Positions 1 through 8,209 of a stretch of DNA of 18,425 nucleotides are shown in pieces; position 1 is the first letter of the stretch, and each line of letters opens with the position of its first letter. A model generated the notes under the pieces. The model was given only the letters and a program-made list of their open reading frames with translations. It searched no databases and was not told where the DNA came from. The position numbers and the translations under genes are program-made. The stretch comes from DASPXY01 sp038227745 (lineage in GTDB: Bacteria; Planctomycetota; Planctomycetia; Gemmatales; Gemmataceae): assembly GCA_038227745.1 (NCBI GenBank), contig JBBRPS010000089.1, positions 1 to 18,425 on the forward strand, read 5' to 3'.

Positions 1-64
1 CGGCGAGCGCGGTTCTCCGAGCCGCGGCGAAACGAGGTGCCATTCTCTTGGATTCAGTAACCAG

Positions 65-93
65 TTGCTCGGTTCCCTCACCGCGGTTACAAT
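65..93 (+). promoter_or_regulatory. Candidate sigma70-type promoter of the sigma-factor gene
   Basis: TTGCTC at 65-70 and TACAAT at 88-93 are separated by exactly 17 bp. The -10 matches the TATAAT consensus at 5 of 6 positions; the -35 matches only its first three bases. Transcription would begin near 100, giving a leader of about 95 nt before the start at 197. Its position also argues against translation starting as early as 65. Whether this organism's housekeeping sigma uses this consensus is inferred. Confidence 0.4.
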
Positions 94-196
94 CCAGCTT
101 GAACCTACCCTCCCCCGGTTGCTGTTCCCGATCAGCTCGAAATTGCCCCCGGAGGCATGGGCGTTCTGGCGCTCCCAAGCTCCGGAGAGGATGCGG

Positions 197-763
197 ATGA
201 CCAAAACCCCCAGCAGCTTGCTGGATCGCCTCCGCCAACCGTTTGAGCCGGAAGCGTGGGCGCGCTTCGTCGCCCTCTACACCCCCCTGGTGTACTCCTG
301 GGGCCGACGGGTCGGCCTGCAGGAACCGGACGCCGCCGACCTGGTGCAGGACGTTTTCGTCACCCTGCTCCAGGTCCTGCCGACCTTTACCTACGACCGC
401 CACCAGAGCTTCCGTCGCTGGTTGTGGACGGTCACCATCAACAAATGGCGCAAGGACCGCAAACTCCCGGACAATCGCATGAGGCGCGGGCAAGAGGGCC
501 TGCCGGAGTCGGTGGCCGTCGCCGATGACCTGGAAGCGATCTGGGAAGCCGAATACCAGCAGCACCTGGTCAACCAGGCCCTGCGCCTGATGCGCGCCGA
601 CTTCGAGGAAACGACCTGGAAAGCGTGCTGGGAGACGGTCGTGGCCGAGCGGTCAGCGATGGAAGTCGCTGCCGAACTGGGCCTGACCGTCGGCGCCGTC
701 TACGCGGCCCGGTTCCGGGTTCTGAAACGGCTGCGGCGCGACCTGCAGGGACTTTTGGACTGA
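197..763 (+). CDS. ECF-like RNA polymerase sigma factor
   Basis: A 188-residue sigma-70 family protein. The sigma2 region contains the typical core 'DAADLVQDVF' (residues ~52-61) followed by 'FRRWLWTVTINKWR' (~75-88). The sigma4 helix-turn-helix lies near the C-terminus ('AMEVAAELGLTVGAVYAARF', ~152-171). The start is ATG 197 because GGAGAGG at 184-190 lies 6 nt upstream; the in-frame ATG at 191 directly abuts that site, and an upstream frame open to 65 has no such signal. It would direct RNA polymerase to a specific promoter set. The gene sits 120 bp upstream of a kinase with an anti-sigma-like zinc finger at its N-terminus, an arrangement common in planctomycetes, so the kinase may control this factor (inference). 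Family assignment is secure; the regulon is unknown. Confidence 0.9.
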   Translation: MTKTPSSLLDRLRQPFEPEAWARFVALYTPLVYSWGRRVGLQEPDAADLVQDVFVTLLQVLPTFTYDRHQSFRRWLWTVTINKWRKDRKLPDNRMRRGQEGLPESVAVADDLEAIWEAEYQQHLVNQALRLMRADFEETTWKACWETVVAERSAMEVAAELGLTVGAVYAARFRVLKRLRRDLQGLLD

Positions 764-883
764 AGCGCCCCTTTTTCGCGTCAGGTTTTCATGTCGGCCG
801 GACTAGGTACGGGTAGAGGCTTGCCGCCGGGCCTGGAAACGGGCTCGGTTGCGCCGTCCACCAGCTTGCCAGGGAGACCGTTT

Positions 884-3800
884 ATGCCCCAGCCAGTCGT
901 TTGTCCGGACGTGATGCAGTATCAGCAACTGGCAACCGGCCAGCTCGCGGACGCCGACGAGGAAGCCCTGCTCGAACACCTGGAACAGTGTGATTCTTGC
1001 GCCCAGAAGCTGACCGCACGGGCCGACCAGGACACGCTGGTTGAGCTGATCCGCAGGGACAAGGGGCGCGGCCACGGGGCTCCCGATGGGGTACTTGGCC
1101 GCCTGGTCGAGTGCCTGAGCAAGTTGCGCCCGGATCAAGCCTCTGCCGCGGCCGAGCAGCCCCCGCTGGCGCCCGATGCCGTCTCGGTCGCTTCCCTGCC
1201 TTTTTCCTGTCCGGGGTGCGGCAAGAGCTTCCTCGTCAAGGGTGAATGGGTCGGCAAGCAGGTCCGATGTCCCCACTGCCAGCAGGGCGTCCGCGTGCCG
1301 GTAGCTGCCACGCCTCCCAAGAAGTTCGAGCCGGCAATGGTCCCACCCAGCGCCGTGCGCAGCGTGTCGTCCGAGCCGCGCAGCCGTTTGAATGCCTCCA
1401 CCGTGGATGGGGCAAGAGTCCTGAGCGGCACCCGTGATCCGGGTGCGAAGCCGCCCCCGCCGGCGGGCGACAAGAACGAGGAACCCTACGCATTCCTGGC
1501 CCCACCCCAGGCGCCCGACGAGCTGGGCCGACTCGGCCCTTACCGCGTCCTCGCGGTACTCGGCGCTGGCGGCATGGGCGTCGTCTTTCGGGCCGAGGAT
1601 CCGCAGCTGGCGCGTCTGGTGGCGCTGAAGGCGATGCTGCCGGCCCTGGCCGCCAGCGCGAGCGCCCGCCAACGATTCCTGCGCGAGGCGCGTGCGGCCG
1701 CAGCGATCAAGCACGACCACATCGTCACGATCCATCAGGTCGGCGACGATCGCGGCGTGCCCTTCCTGGCCATGGAGTTCCTCGAAGGCGAACCGCTGGA
1801 CGTGCGGCTGCAGCGCGAAGGCAAGCTGCCCGCGGGGGAGGTGCTGCGCATCGGCAGGGAAGTCGCGCTGGGACTGGCGGCGGCGCACAAGCGCGAGCTG
1901 ATCCACCGCGACATCAAGCCGGCGAACCTCTGGCTGGAAGCGGAAACAGGCCGTGTGAAGATCCTCGACTTCGGCCTGGCCCGTGCGGTGGGAGCCGAAG
2001 GCCAGGTAACGCTGCAAGGTGCGATCATCGGCACCCCGGCCTACATGGCGCCGGAGCAGGGCCAGGGCAAGAGCCTTGATGCGCGCTGCGACCTGTTCAG
2101 CCTCGGTTGCGTGCTGTACCGCATGGCCACGGGCGAGGCGGCGTTCCACGGGACCGACATGGTCAGCACGTTAATGGCGGTGGCGACCGCGACTCCGCGG
2201 CCGCCGCGTGAACTGGAGGGCGCTGTGCCGCCGGCGCTCTCCGACCTGATTATGTCCCTGCTGGCCAAAGCGCCTGCCGACCGTCCGCCGTCGGCGCAGG
2301 CGGTTGCCGTGGCGCTGCAGGACATCGCTCGGGAAGAGAGTCATCGGCCTGCTTCGGCGGTTCCCCCGCATCGGCCGGCCAGTGGACAGCCCGCGACGAA
2401 GACGAAGCGGCGCCTCCTGGCCGCAGTGGCGATTTGTCTGCTGTCGATTGTGGTGCTTGGCCTGTGGGCCGCCGGTGTGCTCCGAGTGCAAACCAAGGAC
2501 GGCACGATCGTGCTGGAGAACGTGCCAGCCGATACCGAGGTGCTCGTTGATGGCAACAAAGTGAAACTGAAACTGGCGGGCGGTGGTAAGCTGATCGAGA
2601 TCCAGGCAACACCCGGCAAACGCAAGTTAGAGATCAAGGCGGCCGGCTTCAAGATGGAAACTCAGGACGTGACGCTCGCGTCCGGCGAGCGGAAACCGAT
2701 CCGCATTCGCCTGGAGCCTCTGGCCGCCGTACCGGAGAAGCCCGCGACGCCCGTGCGTTCCACGACGGAGGAAAAGGGCTTCGTGCCGCTGTTCAACGGC
2801 AAGGATCTGACCGGTTGGTTCGTCGAGCGCGATGACCCGAAGTCGTGGGGCGTGGAACAAGGAGTCATCGTCGCGCGCGGGAGTAGTTTAGACCGACTGA
2901 ACTTCCTGCTTAGCGATCGGGATTATGGCGACTTTGTCTTGCGGCTCGAGTTCAACCTAAGTGACCATGCGGGCAGCGGAGTCATCCTTCGCGCGGTGCC
3001 GGGAGAGATTCTGCCACACCACAACGGTCAGCGCACCTCCGAGCACCCCGTGTTCCGGCTGGAGGACCAACCCACCCGCAGCGAGGTGACCGGCACGCTG
3101 CACTGGTTGCTGGACCGAACGCACGTGGGGCCGCTGCGCGCGGCGGAGCTGTCGCCGCCCGGATCGTGGAACAAGATGGAGATCGAATTGAAGGGCCGTT
3201 CGCTGCGCGCATCCGTCAATGGCAAGCTGGTCGTGGACACCGCGCTCGCCGAGGGCGTTCTATTCAAGGACGGAACCGTTCCTGGTCTGAACCGGCTGAA
3301 AGGACGCATCGGCATGTACAAGGGCTATGGAACGGCACGCTTTCGTAACATCGAGATCAGGGAGCTAACTCGCGCGAAGACCGAAATCGAGCAGCCGTCG
3401 AAGTTTACGAGCATCCCGGGCATGGATTTTGTTCGGGTTCCCAAGGGGACGTTCTGGGTGGGCGGCGGCAGCTTGGAGGGGCCGCCGACCAGGCAAGTGG
3501 AGATCAAGCATGATTTCGAGTTAGCGAAATACCCGGTGACGCAGGAGCAGTGGCAAGCGGTGATGGGCTACAGCCCCAGTCAGTTCTCGCGACCGTGGGT
3601 CTACCCAGAAAAGGACAAGAACATCTCAGACACGGACTTGAAGCTTCGGCTGCTTCACCCCAATGCCAGTCATTATCAAGAACAGCTCAGGTTCATCTCC
3701 GACGCCGACTTGAAGCGCTTTCCCGTGGAGAACGTGTCATGGGAGGACGTCCAACGGTTTCTGACGAAGCTCAACGAACGGGAGAAAGGCAAGGGCTGGT

Positions 3801-5545
3801 TATACTGCGCGCCGACGGAGGCGGAGTGGGAGTATGCCTGCCGGGGCGCGGCCACCTCCAAGGCAGAGTGCTCGTTCGACTTCTACTTCGCCCAGCCGAC
3901 GAACGTCGTATCGCGGAAACAGGCCAACTTCGCTACCAACAATCCGGGGGAACCGGGAGCAGAGGGCCCGCGCCTGGGCCGGCCGGAGAAGGTAGGTTCT
4001 TACGCCCCGAACAAGCTGGGGCTGTACGACATGCACGGCAACGTCTACCAGTGGTGCGACGGCATGGCCGGCGCGTTCCGGGTGTTCCGGGGCGGTTGCT
4101 GGGACTACGACAGCAGTCGTTGCCGGGCGGCGCACCGCAACTGGCGCGGGCCGGCGTACCGGAACTCCATCGTCGGCTTCCGAGTGGCCCGCGTTCCCGT
4201 CGCCACGAAGACCGAGGACGCGCCGCCGAAGAAGACTGGGACCGATCCCGTCAAGTTAGCTCCGCTGTCGCCCCGAACCGACTCGATTGTCCGGAAATTC
4301 CAGCCGTTTCTCCACCCTCCCGGGGACGAGACGCGCAAGGTCGGCAGCGTGGCCTTGAGCGCCGACAACCATCTCGTCCTCGCCTCCGGCATGGACGACG
4401 GCACAGCGATCCTGTGGGAGTCGGCCAGCGGCAAAATTCTCCAGACCTTCCGGACCTTTAACCACAACTGGATCACCATCGCGACCTTGAGCGGGGACGG
4501 CAAGTACGTCGTCACCGCGTCAGGGTTAAATGCCGCGATCCTGTGGGACGCGGCCAGCGGCCAGAAACTCCAGACCTTCGAGGGGCACACCGGCCGGGTC
4601 CTGAACGTGGCCCTGAGCGGCGACGGCAAGCGCGTCCTCACCGGGTCGTTCGACAACACCGCGATCCTGTGGGACGCAGCCAGCGGCAAGAAACTCCAGA
4701 CCTTCGAGGGGCACACCGGGGCGATTAATGGCGTGGCCCTTAGCGCCGACAGCACGCTTGTCCTCACCGGGTCGTGTGACAGCACGGCGATTCTATGGGA
4801 CGCGACCAGCGGCAAGAAACTCCAGACCTACCGGGGGTCCCGTTTCGATGCGGGGCATCAAGGCCGCCCCGATAGCGTGGCCCTGAGCGGCGACGGCAAG
4901 TTCGTTCTCATCGGGTTTCGGGACAATACCGCAATTCTGTGGGACGCGGCCAGTGGTCAGAAACTCCAGATCTTCGCGGGGCATACTGAGCGGGTCCAGA
5001 GTGTGGCCCTGAGCGGCGACGGCAAGCGCGTCCTCACCGGATCGTTCGACAAGACCGCGATCCTGTGGGACGCGGCCAGCGGCAAGAAAATTCAGACCTT
5101 CAAGGGGCACACCGGCCGGATCTTGAGCGTGTTCCTGAGCGCCGACGGCAAGCGCATCCTCACCGGGTCAACGGACCAGACCGCGATCCTGTGGGAGGTC
5201 AAAGCCGCGCTGAACACGCCACCGCCTCCCGCGAAGGAACTTGAGACCTGGCGACGCGACCGGATCCCTCCTCAGGGGCTGGCAGCCGCTGGCGACGGCG
5301 ATCCGAAGTGGGCGCCGGCGAGTCTCGTCGCCGTACTCGGCCAAGCCCGGCCGCTTCACATGACGAGAGCCTCCAACCTGGCTTTCAGAAGGGATGGGTG
5401 CTGGCTGGCTTTTTGGAAAGATGTCAACGGAGGCTATACCATTGCCCCGCGAAGGATCGGTTATTACTCCGGCGCGAAAGATCCTCACACACAAGCCCGA
5501 CGCGCAAGCGAGGAAATGCCTCGCTTGCGCGTCGGGCTTGTGTAA
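884..5545 (+). CDS. Membrane-anchored Ser/Thr kinase with PEGA, 3-keto-disaccharide hydrolase, SUMF1 and WD40 domains
   Basis: A 1553-residue fusion. In order: a zinc-finger segment like those of anti-sigma factors (C7, H32, C36, C39); a CxxC...CxxC zinc ribbon (C109, C112, C129, C132); a Hanks-type kinase with P-loop GAGGMG (227-232), K249, HRDIKPAN (341-348), DFG (362-364) and APE (389-391); one transmembrane helix (~511-533); a PEGA-like module (~540-615); a DUF1080/3-keto-disaccharide hydrolase domain (~630-832); a SUMF1/FGE-sulfatase fold (~845-1106); and seven WD40 repeats (~1136-1444). The kinase is cytoplasmic and the rest is presumably outside the membrane. ATG 884 is chosen because AGGGAG at 871-876 lies 7 nt upstream; the frame itself is open from 791. 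All kinase catalytic residues are present. In the SUMF1 domain, RGGCW (1069-1073) is followed by Y1075 and C1080, so one cysteine of the FGE active-site pair is missing. The last ~30 codons lie in or next to a large palindrome, so the C-terminus is probably not ancestral. Confidence 0.92.
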   Translation: MPQPVVCPDVMQYQQLATGQLADADEEALLEHLEQCDSCAQKLTARADQDTLVELIRRDKGRGHGAPDGVLGRLVECLSKLRPDQASAAAEQPPLAPDAVSVASLPFSCPGCGKSFLVKGEWVGKQVRCPHCQQGVRVPVAATPPKKFEPAMVPPSAVRSVSSEPRSRLNASTVDGARVLSGTRDPGAKPPPPAGDKNEEPYAFLAPPQAPDELGRLGPYRVLAVLGAGGMGVVFRAEDPQLARLVALKAMLPALAASASARQRFLREARAAAAIKHDHIVTIHQVGDDRGVPFLAMEFLEGEPLDVRLQREGKLPAGEVLRIGREVALGLAAAHKRELIHRDIKPANLWLEAETGRVKILDFGLARAVGAEGQVTLQGAIIGTPAYMAPEQGQGKSLDARCDLFSLGCVLYRMATGEAAFHGTDMVSTLMAVATATPRPPRELEGAVPPALSDLIMSLLAKAPADRPPSAQAVAVALQDIAREESHRPASAVPPHRPASGQPATKTKRRLLAAVAICLLSIVVLGLWAAGVLRVQTKDGTIVLENVPADTEVLVDGNKVKLKLAGGGKLIEIQATPGKRKLEIKAAGFKMETQDVTLASGERKPIRIRLEPLAAVPEKPATPVRSTTEEKGFVPLFNGKDLTGWFVERDDPKSWGVEQGVIVARGSSLDRLNFLLSDRDYGDFVLRLEFNLSDHAGSGVILRAVPGEILPHHNGQRTSEHPVFRLEDQPTRSEVTGTLHWLLDRTHVGPLRAAELSPPGSWNKMEIELKGRSLRASVNGKLVVDTALAEGVLFKDGTVPGLNRLKGRIGMYKGYGTARFRNIEIRELTRAKTEIEQPSKFTSIPGMDFVRVPKGTFWVGGGSLEGPPTRQVEIKHDFELAKYPVTQEQWQAVMGYSPSQFSRPWVYPEKDKNISDTDLKLRLLHPNASHYQEQLRFISDADLKRFPVENVSWEDVQRFLTKLNEREKGKGWLYCAPTEAEWEYACRGAATSKAECSFDFYFAQPTNVVSRKQANFATNNPGEPGAEGPRLGRPEKVGSYAPNKLGLYDMHGNVYQWCDGMAGAFRVFRGGCWDYDSSRCRAAHRNWRGPAYRNSIVGFRVARVPVATKTEDAPPKKTGTDPVKLAPLSPRTDSIVRKFQPFLHPPGDETRKVGSVALSADNHLVLASGMDDGTAILWESASGKILQTFRTFNHNWITIATLSGDGKYVVTASGLNAAILWDAASGQKLQTFEGHTGRVLNVALSGDGKRVLTGSFDNTAILWDAASGKKLQTFEGHTGAINGVALSADSTLVLTGSCDSTAILWDATSGKKLQTYRGSRFDAGHQGRPDSVALSGDGKFVLIGFRDNTAILWDAASGQKLQIFAGHTERVQSVALSGDGKRVLTGSFDKTAILWDAASGKKIQTFKGHTGRILSVFLSADGKRILTGSTDQTAILWEVKAALNTPPPPAKELETWRRDRIPPQGLAAAGDGDPKWAPASLVAVLGQARPLHMTRASNLAFRRDGCWLAFWKDVNGGYTIAPRRIGYYSGAKDPHTQARRASEEMPRLRVGLV
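4340..5190 (+). repeat. Tandem WD40-coding repeat, 7 units of about 126 bp
   Basis: Seven successive WD40 blades in the kinase gene share near-identical DNA, especially the stretch coding for 'TAILWDAASGKKLQTF' and the GHT...VALSGDGKRVLTGS core. Most units are about 126 bp; unit 5 is longer because 'RGSRFDAGHQGRPDS' replaces the GHT segment. Seven blades suit one closed beta-propeller. The DNA-level similarity suggests recent duplication or gene conversion between units (inference). Confidence 0.8.
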
Positions 5546-5568
5546 GGATCTTTCGCGCCGGGGTAATA
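5462..5568. repeat. Large palindromic element at the kinase 3' end
   Basis: The arms are 5462-5513 and 5519-5568 with a 5-nt loop. The inner 25 bp of the stem pair perfectly; a 2-nt slip separates them from a further 17-bp perfect block beginning CCGGCGCG. The kinase stop codon (TAA, 5543-5545) lies inside the right arm. The structure could work as a bidirectional transcription terminator, although no T-tract follows. From memory, similar 'AAGCCCGACGCGCAAGCGAGG' palindromes are common in Gemmata-type genomes; this was not checked here. Confidence 0.9.
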
Positions 5569-5657
5569 GAGATTTCCGCCGGGCTGGACTCGTCACTGGC
5601 CACGAGCCGCTTTCTCCGCAGAATAGGGGAAACCTTCGCCCGTTCAGGAACCCTGCC

Positions 5658-6740
5658 ATGCCTGCCCCCAGCGGCCAACCCCTCGACGCCCTCGACACCC
5701 CACAGCTCCTCATCGACCTCGATGTCGTGGACGCCAACCTGAAGCGCATGTTCGGCGCCTTCCGCGGCCGCGGCCTGGCGGTGCGCGTCCATTTCAAGTC
5801 GCTCAAGTGCGCCGGCCTGGCGAAGTACATCGCGAAAGCCGGGGCGAACGGCTTCCTGTGCGCCAAGCTCAACGAGGCCGAGGTCCTCGCCGACGCCGGC
5901 CTGACCGACATCTTCATCGCCAACCAGGTCGTCGGCCCGCTCAAGCTGCGGCGGCTGGCGGAGCTGGCGAGACGGGCGCAGGTGCGCGTGTGCGTGGATG
6001 ACGCCGAGAACGTCGAGCAGATGGCGCGGGCGGCGCGCGCGGCCGGCTCCACGGTCGGCGTGCTGGTCGAGGTGGACATCGGCATGGGCCGCTGCGGCGT
6101 CGATCCGGGCGAGCCGGCCCTGGCCCTGGCCCGGCAGATCCACGCCAGCCCCGGGCTGCGCTTCGTCGGCTTGCAAGGCTACGACGGCCACCTCCAGCTC
6201 ATGCCCGACCCGGCCGAGCGCCGCGCGAAGTGCGTCGCCAGCCTGGAGAAGCTGGTCGGGACGCGGCGGCTGATCGAGAAGGCCGGCATTCCGGTCGAGG
6301 TGGTGACGGGGGCGGGCACGGGGACGTGGGAGTTCGTCGGCGCTTACGAGGGCGTGACAGAGATCCAGCCCGGCTCGTTCGTCCTGATGGACTGCGCCTA
6401 CCACGCGGTACGGCCGGAGTTCGGCTGCGCCCTGTCGATCCTGGCGGGGGTCATCAGCCGGCGACCGGGGCGCTACATCCTCGACGCGGGCAGCAAGGCG
6501 ATCTCGCGCGACTTCGGCACGCCCGTCGTCAAGGGGCGGCCGGAGGACAAGGTGATGAAGCTGTCGGAGGAGCACGCGACGGTGGAGAGCGCGGACGGCG
6601 AGGTGCGTGTCGGTGACCGGCGCGAGGTGATTCCTGCCCACTGCTGCGCGACGATGAACCTGCACCGCGGCTGCGTCGCCGTGCGCGGCGGCAAGGTCGA
6701 GGCGCTGTGGCCCATCGAGGCCAGCGGGCGCTACGACTGA
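5658..6740 (+). CDS. D-threonine aldolase / D-serine dehydratase-like PLP enzyme (DSD1 family)
   Basis: A 360-residue fold-type III PLP enzyme with an alanine-racemase-like N-terminal barrel and a D-serine dehydratase-like C-terminal domain. 'DTPQLLIDLDVVDANL' (residues 13-28) and 'VHFKSLKCAGLAKY' are the family's opening signature, with K47 as the expected PLP lysine. H328 and C330 (in 'PAHCCATMNLH') form the H-x-C metal site typical of D-threonine aldolases. Known members cleave D-beta-hydroxy amino acids to glycine plus an aldehyde, or dehydrate them. The canonical motif reads RPHxKTHK, so VHFKSLK is somewhat divergent and substrate identity is open. ATG 5658 is preceded by AGGAA at 5646-5650 with 7 nt spacing. 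The gene follows the large palindrome and lies just upstream of the KDPG aldolase gene, separated by another palindrome. Confidence 0.82.
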   Translation: MPAPSGQPLDALDTPQLLIDLDVVDANLKRMFGAFRGRGLAVRVHFKSLKCAGLAKYIAKAGANGFLCAKLNEAEVLADAGLTDIFIANQVVGPLKLRRLAELARRAQVRVCVDDAENVEQMARAARAAGSTVGVLVEVDIGMGRCGVDPGEPALALARQIHASPGLRFVGLQGYDGHLQLMPDPAERRAKCVASLEKLVGTRRLIEKAGIPVEVVTGAGTGTWEFVGAYEGVTEIQPGSFVLMDCAYHAVRPEFGCALSILAGVISRRPGRYILDAGSKAISRDFGTPVVKGRPEDKVMKLSEEHATVESADGEVRVGDRREVIPAHCCATMNLHRGCVAVRGGKVEALWPIEASGRYD

Positions 6741-6746
6741 TTCCCC

Positions 6747-6808
6747 AAGCCCACGGGCCGCGCCCCGTGGGTCGGAGCAGAGCCCCACGGGGCGCGGCCC
6801 GTGGGCTT
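6747..6808. repeat. Perfect 25-bp inverted repeat between the PLP enzyme and KDPG aldolase genes
   Basis: Arms 6747-6771 and 6784-6808 are perfect reverse complements (AAGCCCACGGGCC...), with a 12-nt loop. The element begins 6 bp after the upstream stop codon and ends 13 bp before the next start. It could terminate or attenuate transcription between the two genes, or be a REP-like mobile palindrome. No T-tract follows it. Confidence 0.92.
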
Positions 6809-6821
6809 GAACCGTTCCATC

Positions 6822-7475
6822 ATGAGCAAAGAAACCCAGCTCCGCCAGGTGTTGGAGTGCGGCATCGTCGCCGTGGTGCGCTCCCCGGACAGCCGGCAGC
6901 TCGTCGAGGTGGCGCGGGCGCTCGCCGACGGCGGCATCACGGTCATCGAGATTACCATGACCGTGCCCAACGCCCTCGACGTGGTCCGCCAGGTCCGTGA
7001 GGCACTCGGCGACCGCATCCTTCTCGGCGCCGGCACCATCCTCGACCCCGAGACGGCCCGCGCCGCGCTGCTCGCCGGGGCGGAGTACCTCGTCGCGCCG
7101 ACGGTCAACCTCGACGTGATCCGCCTGTGCCAGCGCTACGACAAGCTCGTCATGCCGGGTGCCTTCACGCCGACCGAGATCCTGGCCGCGTGGGAGGCGG
7201 GGGCGGACGTCGTCAAGGTGTTCCCCGCCGAGGTCGTCGGGCCGGCGTTCTTCAAGGCGATCCGCGGGCCGTTGCCGCAGGTCCGCCTGATGCCGACCGG
7301 CGGCGTGGACCTGACCACCGCCGCCGCCTTCCTCAAGGCCGGCGCCTGCTGCCTGGGCGTCGGCGGCCAGCTGGTTGAGCCGAAGGCCGTCGCCGAGCGC
7401 AACTTCGACCGCATCCGCGACCTGGCCCGGCAGTACGTCGCCGTCGTGCGGCAGTTCCGGCGCGAGCAGAGCTGA
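6822..7475 (+). CDS. eda: 2-dehydro-3-deoxyphosphogluconate (KDPG) / 4-hydroxy-2-oxoglutarate aldolase
   Basis: A 217-residue class I aldolase of the KDPG/KHG family, close to the usual length of about 210. The Schiff-base lysine is K132 in 'DVVKVFPAE', and the catalytic glutamate is E43 in 'VIEITMTVP'. 'LGAGTILDPE' and 'LMPTGGVD' are also family motifs. It should split KDPG into pyruvate and glyceraldehyde 3-phosphate, the final Entner-Doudoroff step. The residue after EIT is M-T rather than the L-R-T of the E. coli enzyme, so substrate preference may differ. ATG 6822 (MSKETQL...) fits the family N-terminus; a GTG at 6801 lies inside the palindrome arm and is unlikely. No Shine-Dalgarno sequence is visible, since the palindrome ends 13 bp upstream. 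A KDG kinase-like gene follows two genes later, supporting the pathway assignment. Confidence 0.9.
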   Translation: MSKETQLRQVLECGIVAVVRSPDSRQLVEVARALADGGITVIEITMTVPNALDVVRQVREALGDRILLGAGTILDPETARAALLAGAEYLVAPTVNLDVIRLCQRYDKLVMPGAFTPTEILAAWEAGADVVKVFPAEVVGPAFFKAIRGPLPQVRLMPTGGVDLTTAAAFLKAGACCLGVGGQLVEPKAVAERNFDRIRDLARQYVAVVRQFRREQS

Positions 7476-7506
7476 CTTTTCGGGGCGCGTCCCCAGGAGG
7501 CGGACC

Positions 7507-8196
7507 GTGAGCGAATCGGCACCTTCTCTCCGCCGCGTGAAGAACGGGGTCGGCATGGTCTTCGCCGGCCTGGTGCTCCTCATGCTGCTGACGTTCGGCA
7601 TGCTCGCCGTCACCGGCTACCCCGGCGAATCAATCCTCGGCACGGAATGGGCGCCGCTGCTGCTGCCGCTGGCCGGCCTGTTCCTGGCCATGCAGATCGT
7701 CGGCCAACTCCAGTGCCTGAGCGTGCCGCCGGAGTCGCGAGCCAGGTGGCCGCTCGGCGTGTCGCTCATGTTAACTCTCGCAGCGGTGCCGCTGTCGCTG
7801 CTGGTGCTGCTGCCGAACCCGCCGCGCTGGGCCGACCTGTTGCCGTCGCTGGCCAGCAACGCCGCCCACGTCGCGTTCTTGCTGTTCCTGCGCCGCCTCG
7901 CCGCCTACATCGGCGAGGGCGACCTTGAGATCCGCGCCGAGCGCGTCCTCACCTGCTGGGTGCTGCTGTTCTTCCTGCCTTACCTGATCCTCCTCGGCCT
8001 GCTCGCCTTCCCGCTGGTCACGACCGCGGTCGTGACGGCGCTGTTCCTCGTGTTCCTCGTGTTCCCGCTGATCGTGCTCATCCTGTATGTCAACCTGATC
8101 CTCGACCTGTTCCACGCCCTGCGCCGCCACGAGGACGCGCGCCTCGCGAAGGAGAAGCAGGTCAAGGCGGGCTGGGTGGACCAGCCGCCGTGGTAA
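7507..8196 (+). CDS. Polytopic membrane protein of unknown function
   Basis: A 229-residue protein not assigned to a family. Hydrophobic segments at about 14-36, 47-68, 83-103, 112-130, 148-169 and 171-203 suggest six or seven transmembrane helices. A charged C-terminal tail (RRHEDARLAKEKQVK) is probably cytoplasmic. The GTG start at 7507 has a perfect AGGAGG at 7495-7500, 6 nt upstream. It begins 31 bp after the KDPG aldolase gene and ends 13 bp before the sugar kinase gene, so it is almost certainly co-transcribed with them. Position suggests a link to sugar-acid metabolism or uptake, but nothing in the sequence resembles a known transporter signature. Some planctomycete proteins of this look are simply annotated hypothetical. 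Confidence 0.85.
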   Translation: MSESAPSLRRVKNGVGMVFAGLVLLMLLTFGMLAVTGYPGESILGTEWAPLLLPLAGLFLAMQIVGQLQCLSVPPESRARWPLGVSLMLTLAAVPLSLLVLLPNPPRWADLLPSLASNAAHVAFLLFLRRLAAYIGEGDLEIRAERVLTCWVLLFFLPYLILLGLLAFPLVTTAVVTALFLVFLVFPLIVLILYVNLILDLFHALRRHEDARLAKEKQVKAGWVDQPPW

Positions 8197-8209
8197 CTCC
8201 GGAGCGACC

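Noticed and set aside
803..2149. A 448-codon open frame on the minus strand
   Set aside because: Antisense of the kinase gene, whose catalytic motifs are all intact on the plus strand.
5424..7613. A 729-codon open frame on the minus strand
   Set aside because: It lies opposite the PLP enzyme and KDPG aldolase genes, both with clear motifs. Its translation is Arg/Asp/His/Ala-rich without domains, as expected for antisense of GC-rich coding DNA, and it also runs through two palindromes.
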